Notes: generated by a model from the sequence alone, not told the origin. A stretch of 23,718 nucleotides of DNA from an uncultured Vampirovibrio sp. (GCA_910584405.1 CAJUAL010000018.1:1-23718); one strand, 5' to 3'. Shown: positions 1-8,535, numbered from the stretch's first letter. Translations and numbers: made by a program.

Positions 1-70
1 TGCAGCTTGTGCTCATAGAGCTAAGTCAGAAACTGATTATTTTAAAAAAGTAATATCACAGTTTAAATAA
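1..70 (+). CDS. C-terminal fragment of an unidentified protein, cut by the window edge
   Basis: An open frame from base 2 encodes 22 residues and ends at TAA (68-70). The peptide carries the run TDYFK preceded by AKSE. I do not recognise the family. The reading is supported because a cut-off minus-strand gene at the right edge ends in a similar peptide, 12 of 22 positions identical, including ACA, AK, TDYFK and the final Lys. The gene is convergent with the zinc-ribbon ATPase gene, whose stop begins three bases later, so there is no room for a separate terminator. Confidence 0.55.
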   Translation, partial: AACAHRAKSETDYFKKVISQFK

Positions 71-72
71 TA

Positions 73-3054
73 TTAAATTCCAAACCCGTTAAGACTGCAA
101 TATGAATTTAGAAGATTTTTTTGCTCTTCTAACAGGTGTTTTACATACGGATTTCTAGTATTTTTTGTAACAAGTTCTGAAGCTCTGTCATACATTGCAG
201 ATGAACCTTTTAAATATTCTTTTTGATTTTGGGATTGGATTGTACCAAGGTCTTGGTAATACTTACCGTAAAGCAGATAAAGTCTTGATAACAAATCGTT
301 CAAATTATATTTTTTTGCGAGCAGAATACTTGATTCTAAATGAATTTTTGCACTTTCATAATCAGCTATTGCCATATATGATTTAGCAAGCGACATTTTT
401 AACATTATTATGAAGAAATAATTATTAATCTTAGGATTTTGAGCTATTTCAAGAGCTTGATTTGCAATATCAATGGCATTTTTCGGATTTTCTGTTGCAA
501 GCGTTGCTTCTGAAGTCAAATACCAACCTAAAAGTGCTCCTGTTGCAATTTTTTCTTTCGCAAAGTAGTTTAATTCATCATTATAAATATCTAACGCATG
601 CTTTGCTTGCTGCCTGTCATAAAATATTTTACCAAGCAGAGTTTTTACAAAATGTTTTGTAAAATTATCTCCCGTATCATTAGCAAACTCAACAGAAGCG
701 AACAAACTTTCCTGCAAACCATCATAATCTTTTATCAAAAATCTGTTAATAATATCAATTAGAGAATAGGTTCCCATAATCTCACATCTGTCAGCGTTTA
801 TCGTATTAAGATTAGCAAATTCCTCTCCATACTGTCCGACAATACTTTGAAGCACTTCAAATGAAGTTATAAAGTTTCCTTTAACTGTATTTGCATATGC
901 TAATGTCAATCGAATTTTACAAATTAATTCTTCATCGGTAATTTTTCTTTTTTCTATCAAATCAAAGAGTTTTGTTAAAACTTCAAATGAACGGTCATTT
1001 CCTTGAATAGACAAAGCTTTTGCAAGGTAATAATAAACATCTGAACGAGTATTGTGAATTAATCCCAGCGGAATTGTTTTATCAAGCCGAGGATTTGAAA
1101 GATGAGTTTCAAGTATCGGTAAAATATCATTATCAATAAGATTTACGGCTTCCCCGCAGTTTCCTGTTGAGATAAGCGATGATAATTTTGTTGACTTAAT
1201 CAATGCTGTTTCAAGCTCATAACCTGATGGCGGAAGCTTTTTCAATGCGTTATCAACACATTCGATATCTCCGTAGTAATTACCTGTTTTTTTACAACAT
1301 AATGCCAAATACCCCAGAAGTTCTATTTCTTTATCTTCTTTATTGTTGTTTTTAGCATTAGAAATCGCATCAGGTAAAAATTCCAAAGCTTCTTCAGGGT
1401 CATATTCTGTTAAAAGTTTACCCAAGCGTTCACTTATATTGTAGCGAATATTCAGGGTTTCATTTTCATTAAACTCATTAAGAAGAGCTAAACATTGTTT
1501 TTGCGCAATTACATAAAGATTAATATCGCCAATATATGCACTTAACCTTGTAATTTTTGTCCAAATATCAAAAGCCATACGATTTTCACGCAAATTATGC
1601 GCAATAGATGCCATTATCGCGTTTGTATTTACGGTAAATGCTGTAAGAATTTTTCCGGTTTTGATATTTATATCTTCAAATTCACTGTTGCGTTTAATAC
1701 TTTCTAATACTGTTTCCCAAAGCAAAAGATTATTAAATTCATAATAAGAATCGTTATACGGTTTTATAAATTCTGCTTTTTCAAGGTATGAAATAATGTC
1801 GGGAAACTCATTATTTTGTTCTGAATAAATTTCTTTAACCAGCGGAGGATAAATTTTATCACCTAACAACGCCGCGATAGACAAAACTTTATATGCCTGA
1901 TTATTATTTTTTTGTAGAGTTGAAAGTCTGTCTTTTATTAAATCTGAAAATTTAGGCGGAAGTATAAACGCTTTATCAGACATTTGACAATCAAGACAGT
2001 AACTTATTGCCTGCTCAATATACGCAGGATTTCCGTTACTTCTGGTAAAGATTAATTCTTTCTCATGCTCTGACAAATGAGTTTTTGTATTGGTAATCTC
2101 TTTATAATCATCAGCCGAAATCGGGGCAAGATTTATATCGACATATGATTTAACATCTTTTCCTTCAAATCCGAAATAATTTATTATCGGACGATGATCT
2201 TCGTATATAGCAATAAATTTCAAATTTTTCCAAACAGAATCCTGTATCATAAAGTTTGTGAAAAATTCAACCGAAAACCCGTCAATATAATCAAAATTAT
2301 CTACAACAAAAATAAAGTTTGAATTAGCAACAAATGCGCCAAAGATTTTATATAGAATATCAAATATTCTTTTTTTATTAATAATTATATCTTCGTAATT
2401 ACCGTCTTTTGAGTTATATAAAAAGTTCAAAAATTCTGAAATTTCGTCTGCTGCAAGAAACTTAAATTCATTTGAGAAAAATTTTACAGCATCTTTTTTC
2501 AAATCTTCATTACTGATATAGTATTTGGGAAGATTAAAAAGATTAATCAGCATATCCTGAATAACACCCCCGGGAGTTAATTGAGTAAGAGGGGTACATT
2601 TCCCGATACACCAATCAATATTATTGTTTGAAAGAATATGTTTTAACTTATTTAAAACAGAAGTCTTTCCGATACCTTTTTCACCGCTTATTGAAAAAAC
2701 TTTTTGAGTTTTTGAGAATAAGCCTTCTTTTAAAACTTCAACAGCTTGGCTTGCCGTAAACAATTTTGGCTGAAATTTCAGTTTTTTATTATCATCGGAC
2801 TGCTTTTCAAATTTTCGCTCAACAGGACTGCCAAAAGAGGCTCCGCATTTTCTGCATTTTGTTGCGAGAGGTAAATTAACACTGTGACAATGCTTGCAGA
2901 CTTTTAAAAGTTCCTGACCGCAATTTTGACAGGTTAAATTCCCGATAGGATTTATTGTATTACATTGAGGACACAACAAACCTGTACGAGTTTTGCAATG
3001 CGGGCATTTAAGCGCATTTTCCGAAATATTTTTTTTACATACGGGACATTTCAT
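73..3054 (-). CDS. Triple zinc-ribbon, STAND/AAA-type ATPase with C-terminal helical repeats
   Basis: This is a 993-residue protein. Residues 3-70 hold six CxxC knuckles (Cys 3/6, 17/20, 28/31, 42/45, 53/56, 67/70), enough for three zinc ribbons in a row. After a charged linker, a P-loop GEKGIGKT lies at 124-131. A Walker B-like strand FIFVVDNFD follows at about 247-255, and a SNGNPAYIE motif near residue 340 matches the GNP box of AAA_16/STAND ATPases. From about 480 to the end the sequence is helical and TPR-like. In known proteins of this architecture the ATPase is a signal-controlled switch and the repeats bind partners; no effector domain is visible, so the output is unknown. It is the last gene of the operon, starting 9 bp after the sigma-factor stop with no obvious Shine-Dalgarno site, so translational coupling is likely. 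Architecture is well supported; function is not. Confidence 0.85.
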   Translation of the reverse strand: MKCPVCKKNISENALKCPHCKTRTGLLCPQCNTINPIGNLTCQNCGQELLKVCKHCHSVNLPLATKCRKCGASFGSPVERKFEKQSDDNKKLKFQPKLFTASQAVEVLKEGLFSKTQKVFSISGEKGIGKTSVLNKLKHILSNNNIDWCIGKCTPLTQLTPGGVIQDMLINLFNLPKYYISNEDLKKDAVKFFSNEFKFLAADEISEFLNFLYNSKDGNYEDIIINKKRIFDILYKIFGAFVANSNFIFVVDNFDYIDGFSVEFFTNFMIQDSVWKNLKFIAIYEDHRPIINYFGFEGKDVKSYVDINLAPISADDYKEITNTKTHLSEHEKELIFTRSNGNPAYIEQAISYCLDCQMSDKAFILPPKFSDLIKDRLSTLQKNNNQAYKVLSIAALLGDKIYPPLVKEIYSEQNNEFPDIISYLEKAEFIKPYNDSYYEFNNLLLWETVLESIKRNSEFEDINIKTGKILTAFTVNTNAIMASIAHNLRENRMAFDIWTKITRLSAYIGDINLYVIAQKQCLALLNEFNENETLNIRYNISERLGKLLTEYDPEEALEFLPDAISNAKNNNKEDKEIELLGYLALCCKKTGNYYGDIECVDNALKKLPPSGYELETALIKSTKLSSLISTGNCGEAVNLIDNDILPILETHLSNPRLDKTIPLGLIHNTRSDVYYYLAKALSIQGNDRSFEVLTKLFDLIEKRKITDEELICKIRLTLAYANTVKGNFITSFEVLQSIVGQYGEEFANLNTINADRCEIMGTYSLIDIINRFLIKDYDGLQESLFASVEFANDTGDNFTKHFVKTLLGKIFYDRQQAKHALDIYNDELNYFAKEKIATGALLGWYLTSEATLATENPKNAIDIANQALEIAQNPKINNYFFIIMLKMSLAKSYMAIADYESAKIHLESSILLAKKYNLNDLLSRLYLLYGKYYQDLGTIQSQNQKEYLKGSSAMYDRASELVTKNTRNPYVKHLLEEQKNLLNSYCSLNGFGI

Positions 3055-3063
3055 AGTTTAGAC

Positions 3064-3627
3064 TTATTCAATAGTATTTTTTACTTTATCCATAAGAGTA
3101 TATAATCTTTTAGAGATTTCACCCTGGGAAATACCTAACTCTTCAGAAATTTCTTTCTGAGTCATGCCTTTATCATAGCGCAAAGTATAAATATGTAAAT
3201 AGTCCTTATCAGGCTCGTTATTGTCTATCTGTCTAATTGTTTTTGCGACAAATTGTAAAATTTCTTTTTGAATAACAACTTCTTCCGGAGTTTCAGGAAT
3301 CTTAATGCTTGCGTAATCAATAACAACAGATGAATAATCTACAGTATCCTCAGTTGTTGGCATGACAACTTCTTTTGTTGACATGTAACCTGATTTGGTT
3401 CTTCTTAATCTGCCTGAATCTTTTAATACGTTGATAATAGCAGTTGTTGCAACCCTTTTTAAGTAAGGTTCAAGAGTTGTTTCAGACTCAATTGTACCAA
3501 GAATAGCAACGGAACGTTTACATGTTTCGTTGAAAAAATCATCGTACAAATCTTCATTATTCGGATATTTACGATCGTTTTTTATTATCTTGCTGATTAA
3601 GTCAATCTTCTCTTGTGTTAAATCCAC
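3064..3627 (-). CDS. Sigma-70 family RNA polymerase sigma factor, alternative/ECF-like
   Basis: This is a 187-residue protein. Residues 130-187 look like sigma region 4: a helix-turn-helix around MTQKEISEELGISQGEISKR, which would read the -35 element. The segment YLKRVATTAIINVLKDSGRL (about 55-75) resembles region 2.3/2.4. The regions are joined by a Thr/Val/Glu-rich linker, and the size is that of a small alternative sigma factor. The start is GTG at 3627, preceded by AGAGGA about 9 bases upstream; no nearby ATG gives a better start. It lies 36 bp downstream of the TonB-like gene and 9 bp upstream of the zinc-ribbon ATPase, so all three are probably co-transcribed. No typical anti-sigma gene is adjacent; the large membrane protein upstream could fill that role, but that is inference. 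Confidence 0.8.
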   Translation of the reverse strand: MDLTQEKIDLISKIIKNDRKYPNNEDLYDDFFNETCKRSVAILGTIESETTLEPYLKRVATTAIINVLKDSGRLRRTKSGYMSTKEVVMPTTEDTVDYSSVVIDYASIKIPETPEEVVIQKEILQFVAKTIRQIDNNEPDKDYLHIYTLRYDKGMTQKEISEELGISQGEISKRLYTLMDKVKNTIE

Positions 3628-3663
3628 AACGGCTTCCTCTACTTTAACTTTATTATAGCATAT

Positions 3664-6600
3664 CTAAAAATAAATTTTAAGTATGGCTGTTGTGTTTTCG
3701 TCATTACCCACACTAGGCGGGGCTTTAAGAACCTTTAGAGTTTGGTTAACAGTTTGTAACACAATTCTATCGATTTGACTTGAACCGCTTGATTTTAAGA
3801 TTCTTGCTTCTTTAAACGATCCGTCTTTGTTAAATGTTGTAGTTACTTTAATTTCATTTGTATATGAAAAATCTTTTGCAAGAAGTAAATCTGTTGTCAG
3901 CGATAATTTTAAACTTTTACCTGCTGCTTGGAAATAATGCTTGAATTGCGGATTATAAGCAATATAATCAGGAATTTCCCAAGTCAATTTTTTCACTTCC
4001 AAAAATGATGTAGCTGCCATTTGTTTTTTCGCCGCAGATGTATTTACAGGTGCAGCTTGTTGTGCTGACGGAACAGCAGGTGTCGGTTTTACAACTGGTG
4101 TTGTTGTATTGGTATTAACAAGCGCATCTTTGTTATTATCCATTTTAACAACATTATCTGCATTAACATTTAAGGTATCCGCGGATGGAGCTTGAGTATC
4201 AACAATATCTGTCGGTAAAGCATCATCAGTTGTCGGTTCAGGAGTTTCCTCTGTCGGAGCTTTAAACATTTTTGCAACCCCAAAGCCAATAGCACAAACA
4301 ATTATCAATGTAACCAAGCCGCCTAAGATACCAAGTCCTGCTTTTCCACGTCCTTGATTTTTACCTGTTCTGCCAGGTGTCTGAAGCATACTTGAATCAA
4401 TTTCGGATTCCTGGTTATAAATACTTCCCAGAGGCTCATTATTATCAAACTGCGGTCTGTTAACCATATTGATATCTATAGGAATTTCGCCGACAACAAA
4501 AGTTTTGTTACTAATTACAGTAGAGTTTTCAATAACTGCACGCGGTTGTTCGTCAGGATTATCTACAATAACCTCATTTTCTAAATCTTTTATCGGTTCT
4601 GAATCATGAAGAGTTTCATCCGCATTGATTTCCGTATTTAAATCGGTTGCAAATTCTTCATCTAAATCAGGTTCTGAAATTTCTTCGTCTTGAATTTCAC
4701 TAATTTCATCTTCAAATACAGGCTCTTCTTGAAATTCTTCTTGAGGTTCAACTTCAAGTTCAACATCTTCTTCTGTTGAAAGCTCATCATCTAATGCTGA
4801 AAAATCATCAAGACTTACATCTTCAAAATCTTCAATTTCAGGAGATTCTTCTTTTTCTTCTACAAAATCATCTAAAGACAAATCTTCAAAAGATTGATTT
4901 TCGTCTTTTGGCATTTGCGTAAGATGTTCTTCATCTAAAACAGATTGTTCCAAAGCTAAATCGTCGCCATTTTCAATGTCATCCAGATTAAATGTTGACA
5001 CGTCAGGTAAGTCTATACCCTCTTCTTCCTCATGGTTGATAAGTTCAGGAAGATTTTCAGCAGGTTTTGTCGGTGAATCAAAATTTATATTATCAAGATT
5101 TACAACATCATCTGTATGTTCAACAAAATCTTCTGCTTCAACCGTAGTTTCCATTTCGTGGAAATTAATTGTTTCATGCTCAAATACTTCATCGTTATTA
5201 GATGGTGTATCAACAGTTTTAAGTTCCGATAAATCAGTCGGAGCATCATATTCTTCAGGAGTAGAAGTATCAGTTTGCGGAGCAATTATTGCAGAAATTT
5301 CTTCAGGAATCTCTTCAGCATTCACACTTATATTAGTGTAATCGATTTTATTAAGGTTTTCCTGCTGACTTTCAGCATTTTTATCAAGCAGATTTTCAAG
5401 CACATCACCTGAAACACCTGCAAGTTTTATAACCTCATCAGCAGCACCTGCCGTTGCAGCAATTTCTGCACCTGCTGCCGCGGCTGTTGCGCCTGCAGCA
5501 AGAGCTCCCGCAGCTAAAGCTGTTTCTCCTATTGTTTCAACAGCATCTTTAGCAAACTCTTCAATATCCAAACCTTTTACTTCTTCAACAGGCTCTACAG
5601 GAAGAGTAGCTTCTAAATCCAATGTTAAATCATCACTTAAACCTATCGGTTCAATCGGTAAATCATCAATATTCACTTCAAGATTATCAAAAGCTGCCGG
5701 TTCTTCTTCTTGAGAAAGAATTTCAGGTTCTACAGAATCAAGTTCAAAAACATTCTTTTCTTCTTCCTCTTCAACAGGTTTTAAATCTTCTTTAATAATT
5801 TCGTTTTCTTCAACAGCCTGAGTCAAATCGTCAAGGAAAGAATCATCCAAAGCAAGAGATTCATCATCTGACTCTAAAGTTAAAATATCCTCTTCTGTTA
5901 CTGCTTCTGCCTCGGCCTCAACATCAGAATCTGCGTCAATATCCGTATCAACATCCGCGTCAGAATCGGTATCTGAATCTGTATCAAAGTCAAATTCGGT
6001 TACTGTTTCATATTCATCTTGAGGAGTTTCAAGCAATTCTTCTTCTATTTCCTCTTCTTTTGGAAGCTCAAATACAGGAGTTAATGCAGTTAAATCCGTT
6101 TCTAAAACCGTATTATGTGCAAGAGTTTCAAAATTATCATATTCTATTACACTTTCTCTTAAAACACTGCTTACAATAAGCAAGTTTAAAAGTTCTTTAA
6201 TTTGATTTTCCGAAATGTTATGATCAGAAAGCATTACAGATAACTCTCTGCCTTTGTAAATTTCATCTTGTGAAAGGTCTTTTGAAAAATCACCTGCAAA
6301 GTCTTTTACATATTTTGCCAAAGTTTCAGGCGAATAAAGTTTTTCAGGAGCGATAAAATAATATTGAGAATTTTCATCTTTTTTGTCAATCATATCAGGA
6401 GTGAAAAATCCTGCTAATTCACAGTATCTGAAGTCCTGATCAAGAACCAATACTACATATATATTTGGAGTAATCCCTAATTCAAAGTGACTTTTCGGGA
6501 TAAAAATTTGTTTCTTATCAAAAACCGTACGAACATCAATATGAATGTTTGGTAACAGGATATCAGCTATATCAAGACTTTCAAGAACCTTTGAAATTGA

Positions 6601-6789
6601 ATGCATATTATGAAGGTTTTTAACATCAATTCCTTCCGAATTTAAAAACTTCATTACAAGTTCTGCGCCAAGAGTGTTAATATAAGCCCTGTTTTTAACC
6701 TCTTTATTTATAAAAGTTCTTGACATGAAATTAGCTTCAGCAGCTTCTTCTTTCTCAATATATATAAGTGTTTCCTGTTTACTAGACAT
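3664..6789 (-). CDS. Single-span membrane protein: DUF1822-like N-terminus, long acidic region, TonB-like C-terminus
   Basis: I start this 1041-residue protein at ATG 6789 because GGAGG sits 9 bases upstream; extending the frame to 6867 would run through the likely promoter. Residues 1 to about 220 form a folded domain with sequence such as FVPKSH-like IFIPKSHFELGIT and YVVLVLD, which recalls the cyanobacterial DUF1822 family (weak, from memory). Residues 220-800 are mostly Glu/Asp-rich low complexity, with an Asp-Thr/Ser-Asp run at about 264-293 and an Ala/Gly stretch near 415-450. One membrane helix lies at about 817-838, then a Pro/Ala/Thr spacer. The final ~110 residues resemble a TonB C-terminal domain (FNKDGSFKEARILKSSGS followed by a terminal strand LKIYF). 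Expected topology is a cytoplasmic N-terminus and periplasmic C-terminus. No ExbB/ExbD genes are nearby, so classic TonB energy transduction is not established. Confidence 0.75.
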   Translation of the reverse strand: MSSKQETLIYIEKEEAAEANFMSRTFINKEVKNRAYINTLGAELVMKFLNSEGIDVKNLHNMHSISKVLESLDIADILLPNIHIDVRTVFDKKQIFIPKSHFELGITPNIYVVLVLDQDFRYCELAGFFTPDMIDKKDENSQYYFIAPEKLYSPETLAKYVKDFAGDFSKDLSQDEIYKGRELSVMLSDHNISENQIKELLNLLIVSSVLRESVIEYDNFETLAHNTVLETDLTALTPVFELPKEEEIEEELLETPQDEYETVTEFDFDTDSDTDSDADVDTDIDADSDVEAEAEAVTEEDILTLESDDESLALDDSFLDDLTQAVEENEIIKEDLKPVEEEEEKNVFELDSVEPEILSQEEEPAAFDNLEVNIDDLPIEPIGLSDDLTLDLEATLPVEPVEEVKGLDIEEFAKDAVETIGETALAAGALAAGATAAAAGAEIAATAGAADEVIKLAGVSGDVLENLLDKNAESQQENLNKIDYTNISVNAEEIPEEISAIIAPQTDTSTPEEYDAPTDLSELKTVDTPSNNDEVFEHETINFHEMETTVEAEDFVEHTDDVVNLDNINFDSPTKPAENLPELINHEEEEGIDLPDVSTFNLDDIENGDDLALEQSVLDEEHLTQMPKDENQSFEDLSLDDFVEEKEESPEIEDFEDVSLDDFSALDDELSTEEDVELEVEPQEEFQEEPVFEDEISEIQDEEISEPDLDEEFATDLNTEINADETLHDSEPIKDLENEVIVDNPDEQPRAVIENSTVISNKTFVVGEIPIDINMVNRPQFDNNEPLGSIYNQESEIDSSMLQTPGRTGKNQGRGKAGLGILGGLVTLIIVCAIGFGVAKMFKAPTEETPEPTTDDALPTDIVDTQAPSADTLNVNADNVVKMDNNKDALVNTNTTTPVVKPTPAVPSAQQAAPVNTSAAKKQMAATSFLEVKKLTWEIPDYIAYNPQFKHYFQAAGKSLKLSLTTDLLLAKDFSYTNEIKVTTTFNKDGSFKEARILKSSGSSQIDRIVLQTVNQTLKVLKAPPSVGNDENTTAILKIYF

Positions 6790-6826
6790 AAATATTATCC
6801 TCCCACATAGATACAGATGACAACCA

Positions 6827-6855
6827 ATAAAAAAATATTCCAAAAATACTGTAAA
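6827..6855 (-). promoter_or_regulatory. Likely promoter of the TonB-like / sigma / ATPase operon
   Basis: On the minus strand a TTTACA -35 (6850-6855, 5 of 6 consensus) is 17 bp from TTTTAT (6827-6832, 4 of 6). Transcription would begin near 6820 and give a leader of about 30 nt containing the GGAGG of the first gene. Position and spacing are good; the -10 is only fair. Confidence 0.45.
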
Positions 6856-6955
6856 GATTTGTAACAAAAGTTTGCTTTTTAACTTTCATGAGTCAAAATT
6901 CATGTATCAAGTGTTTTATATGGAGTGTAGTAGAAATATATAAGGAGGTTTTCTC

Positions 6956-7351
6956 ATGATGGTAAGTCCTATTTCAGCAGTACGTTTTACAGCAAACGAA
7001 GCACCGGCGGTAAATCCTTTGGAACGCGAAGGCGCTTATTCAAAACAAAAAACAGAAGTTCCGGCTGATGCTCCTGCTAAAAAATCAGGAAAAGGTAAAA
7101 AAGTTTTAAAAACCGTAGGTGCTCTTGCAGCAGTAGCAGCAGTACTTGTAGGTTTAAATAAATTTGGTGTAACTAAAGTTTTGGAAAGCGGCGCATTGAA
7201 AGATGCTAAAGTTATGCAAAAAGTTGGCCACTACGTAGGTAAAGCAGGCGAATTTATTGCTAAATACACAATTGACCCGCTAATGAAATTGTTTAAGTCA
7301 AAAAAAGCTGCAGAAGTTGTAGAAGAAGTCGTTGAAGAGGTAGCAGTTTAA
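6956..7351 (+). CDS. Small orphan Lys/Ala-rich protein with one hydrophobic segment
   Basis: This is a 131-residue protein I cannot assign to a family. The start is well fixed: AAGGAGG at 6942-6948, 7 bases before tandem ATG codons (6956 and 6959). The N-terminus reads VSPISAVRFTAN, followed by a polar Pro/Lys region, then a basic KKSGKGKK stretch leading into an Ala/Val hydrophobic segment (about 50-65) that could span or contact a membrane. The C-terminal half is amphipathic and ends in a Glu/Val run. Codon use looks like that of a well-expressed gene. It is transcribed alone, divergent from the TonB-like operon, and is followed by an intrinsic terminator. A membrane-associated or surface role is possible but unproven. 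Confidence 0.8.
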   Translation: MMVSPISAVRFTANEAPAVNPLEREGAYSKQKTEVPADAPAKKSGKGKKVLKTVGALAAVAAVLVGLNKFGVTKVLESGALKDAKVMQKVGHYVGKAGEFIAKYTIDPLMKLFKSKKAAEVVEEVVEEVAV

Positions 7352-7393
7352 CGACAACGCAATGTAACAGAAAACCTTTTATAATAAATTGGG

Positions 7394-7419
7394 AAAAGCC
7401 GTATTATTACGGCTTTTTT
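7394..7419 (+). terminator. Intrinsic terminator after the small orphan gene
   Basis: AAAAGCCGTA (7394-7403) pairs with TACGGCTTTT (7408-7417) around a TTAT loop and continues into a run of T. The next promoter's -35 starts two bases later. Confidence 0.85.
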
Positions 7420-7420
7420 C

Positions 7421-7449
7421 TTGACAAAAAACGGAAAAAGTGTTATAAT
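7421..7449 (+). promoter_or_regulatory. Perfect consensus sigma-70 promoter for the phage-tail-like cassette
   Basis: TTGACA (7421-7426) and TATAAT (7444-7449) are separated by exactly 17 bp, so both hexamers and the spacer are at consensus. The start would be near 7456, giving a leader of about 57 nt before ATG 7513. It is the strongest promoter in the window by inspection. Confidence 0.88.
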
Positions 7450-7512
7450 TACTGATGTTAATCCGTTTTGCTCCGAAAATTGTGTTTTTGCAAATATGTC
7501 AGAAAGGATTTT

Positions 7513-8130
7513 ATGACATACGGAGTTCCATATTCTTTTGTTCCCGGAACAAAAGCCAGAGCTGATGAAGTTAATGCAAACTTCATCGATGTTTTAAACA
7601 AAATAGATACTGTTGATTCTAAAGTTACAAGTTCAACTTCTGAAATTTCAGAAAGAATTGATGATGAAGTAAGTACTTTAGATACAAAAATAGACGCAGT
7701 AGATGCCGCTAAATTAAATTTAAGTCTTTCAAATATCAACGCTGACGGGCAAAAATTGTTTGATGCGAAAGCAAATGCAAGTTTACTTGACGGAGCTTGG
7801 TATACCGGCTCAAAGCAAATAGTTGCTCAAAAAAGTATTACCCCAGGCGTTACCCAAACATATTCACTTGCAAGCTATTTCCCTGACAGTACAAATCTTT
7901 ACGAGTTTATTCTTGACGGATTAGTAGAAACATCAGGAACGGTTTTTATATATATTGAAACAGATAAAACGGGGGGAATTTGTGCATTCAGAACGATTTC
8001 AAAACACGCAGGTATGCAATCAATAATGCTTACAGGCGCAGGAAGAACACTTAAAGTAGTAAATCAATCAGGTTCATCCGGAACATCTAAATATACGCTA
8101 ATAATAAAAGGTTACAGAAAAGTCAGATAA
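7513..8130 (+). CDS. Phage tail-fibre/appendage-like protein
   Basis: This is a 205-residue protein. I use ATG 7513, which follows AAAGGA (spacing about 4); a TTG at 7468 in frame lacks a comparable site and would place most of the leader inside the gene. The N-terminus contains FVPGTKARADEVNANF, very like the GT-ADA-EVNANF motif near the start of many phage tail-fibre and structural proteins. A heptad-like Asp/Ser/Ile-rich segment (about 25-65) suggests a trimeric coiled coil. The C-terminal half is beta-rich and polar, ending in KYTLIIKGYRKVR, as expected for a distal receptor-binding or decoration domain. No capsid, terminase or lysis gene is near, so this is a stand-alone piece. The phage link is by motif; the present role is unknown. 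Confidence 0.65.
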   Translation: MTYGVPYSFVPGTKARADEVNANFIDVLNKIDTVDSKVTSSTSEISERIDDEVSTLDTKIDAVDAAKLNLSLSNINADGQKLFDAKANASLLDGAWYTGSKQIVAQKSITPGVTQTYSLASYFPDSTNLYEFILDGLVETSGTVFIYIETDKTGGICAFRTISKHAGMQSIMLTGAGRTLKVVNQSGSSGTSKYTLIIKGYRKVR

Positions 8131-8146
8131 TTAAAAAGGAGAAATT

Positions 8147-8515
8147 ATGAAATATATTTATATCGAAAACGGTGCAATTAATGGCGCAGGAGGATGTGAA
8201 CAACTTGATGAAGGTGTTTTAAATATTGAAGTCAGCGATGAGATTTTTGAGGAATTTTGTTCTGATAACTTTAAATTTGCATATATAAACGGTCAAATTG
8301 TTTCAAATCCGAATTATGAACAAGACAAACTCAAATCAGAAAACTCAATAAGAGCAGAAGAAATCCGCAGCGAACTTGAAGAACTCGACAAAAAACGTAT
8401 TCGAGCAATTTGCGAGGATGAAGTTAAAAATGAAAGAACAGGTGAAACCTGGCTTGATTATTACAATGAACAAATCAACTTATTGAGAATCGAATTAAAA
8501 AGCTTAGAATCTTAG
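8147..8515 (+). CDS. Phage tail-accessory-like small protein
   Basis: This is a 122-residue protein starting at ATG 8147 with AAAAAGGAG just upstream, 16 bp after the tail-fibre-like gene and therefore in the same transcript. The N-terminal half (about 1-60) is a small beta-type domain starting KYIYIENGAI. The C-terminal half is a long charged helix with EELDKKRIRAIC followed by LRIELKSLES. That pattern (Leu-Asp-x-Lys-x-Ile-Arg-Ala then Leu-Arg-x-Glu-Leu) is familiar from small proteins encoded just after tail-fibre genes in phages and prophages. Chaperone, assembly or structural roles are all possible. A strong terminator closes the cassette after this gene. Confidence 0.6.
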   Translation: MKYIYIENGAINGAGGCEQLDEGVLNIEVSDEIFEEFCSDNFKFAYINGQIVSNPNYEQDKLKSENSIRAEEIRSELEELDKKRIRAICEDEVKNERTGETWLDYYNEQINLLRIELKSLES

Positions 8516-8535
8516 TCACTTAAATTCTTAAAAGT

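Noticed and set aside
4976..5341. Plus-strand Ser-rich open frame opposite the acidic region of the TonB-like gene
   Set aside because: A Ser-rich frame is the expected antisense reading of Glu/Asp-rich codons; no start signal.
5910..5999. Short periodic repeats considered as a CRISPR or tandem-repeat array
   Set aside because: The period is a few codons, in frame, and encodes alternating Asp; there are no spacers.
6790..6867. In-frame N-terminal extension of the TonB-like protein with a hydrophobic stretch (possible signal anchor)
   Set aside because: ATG 6789 has GGAGG at good spacing and the extension runs over the best promoter match.
7468..7512. TTG start giving a 15-residue longer tail-fibre-like protein
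   Set aside because: The tail-fibre motif begins just after ATG 7513, which has an AAAGGA site; the TTG has none.
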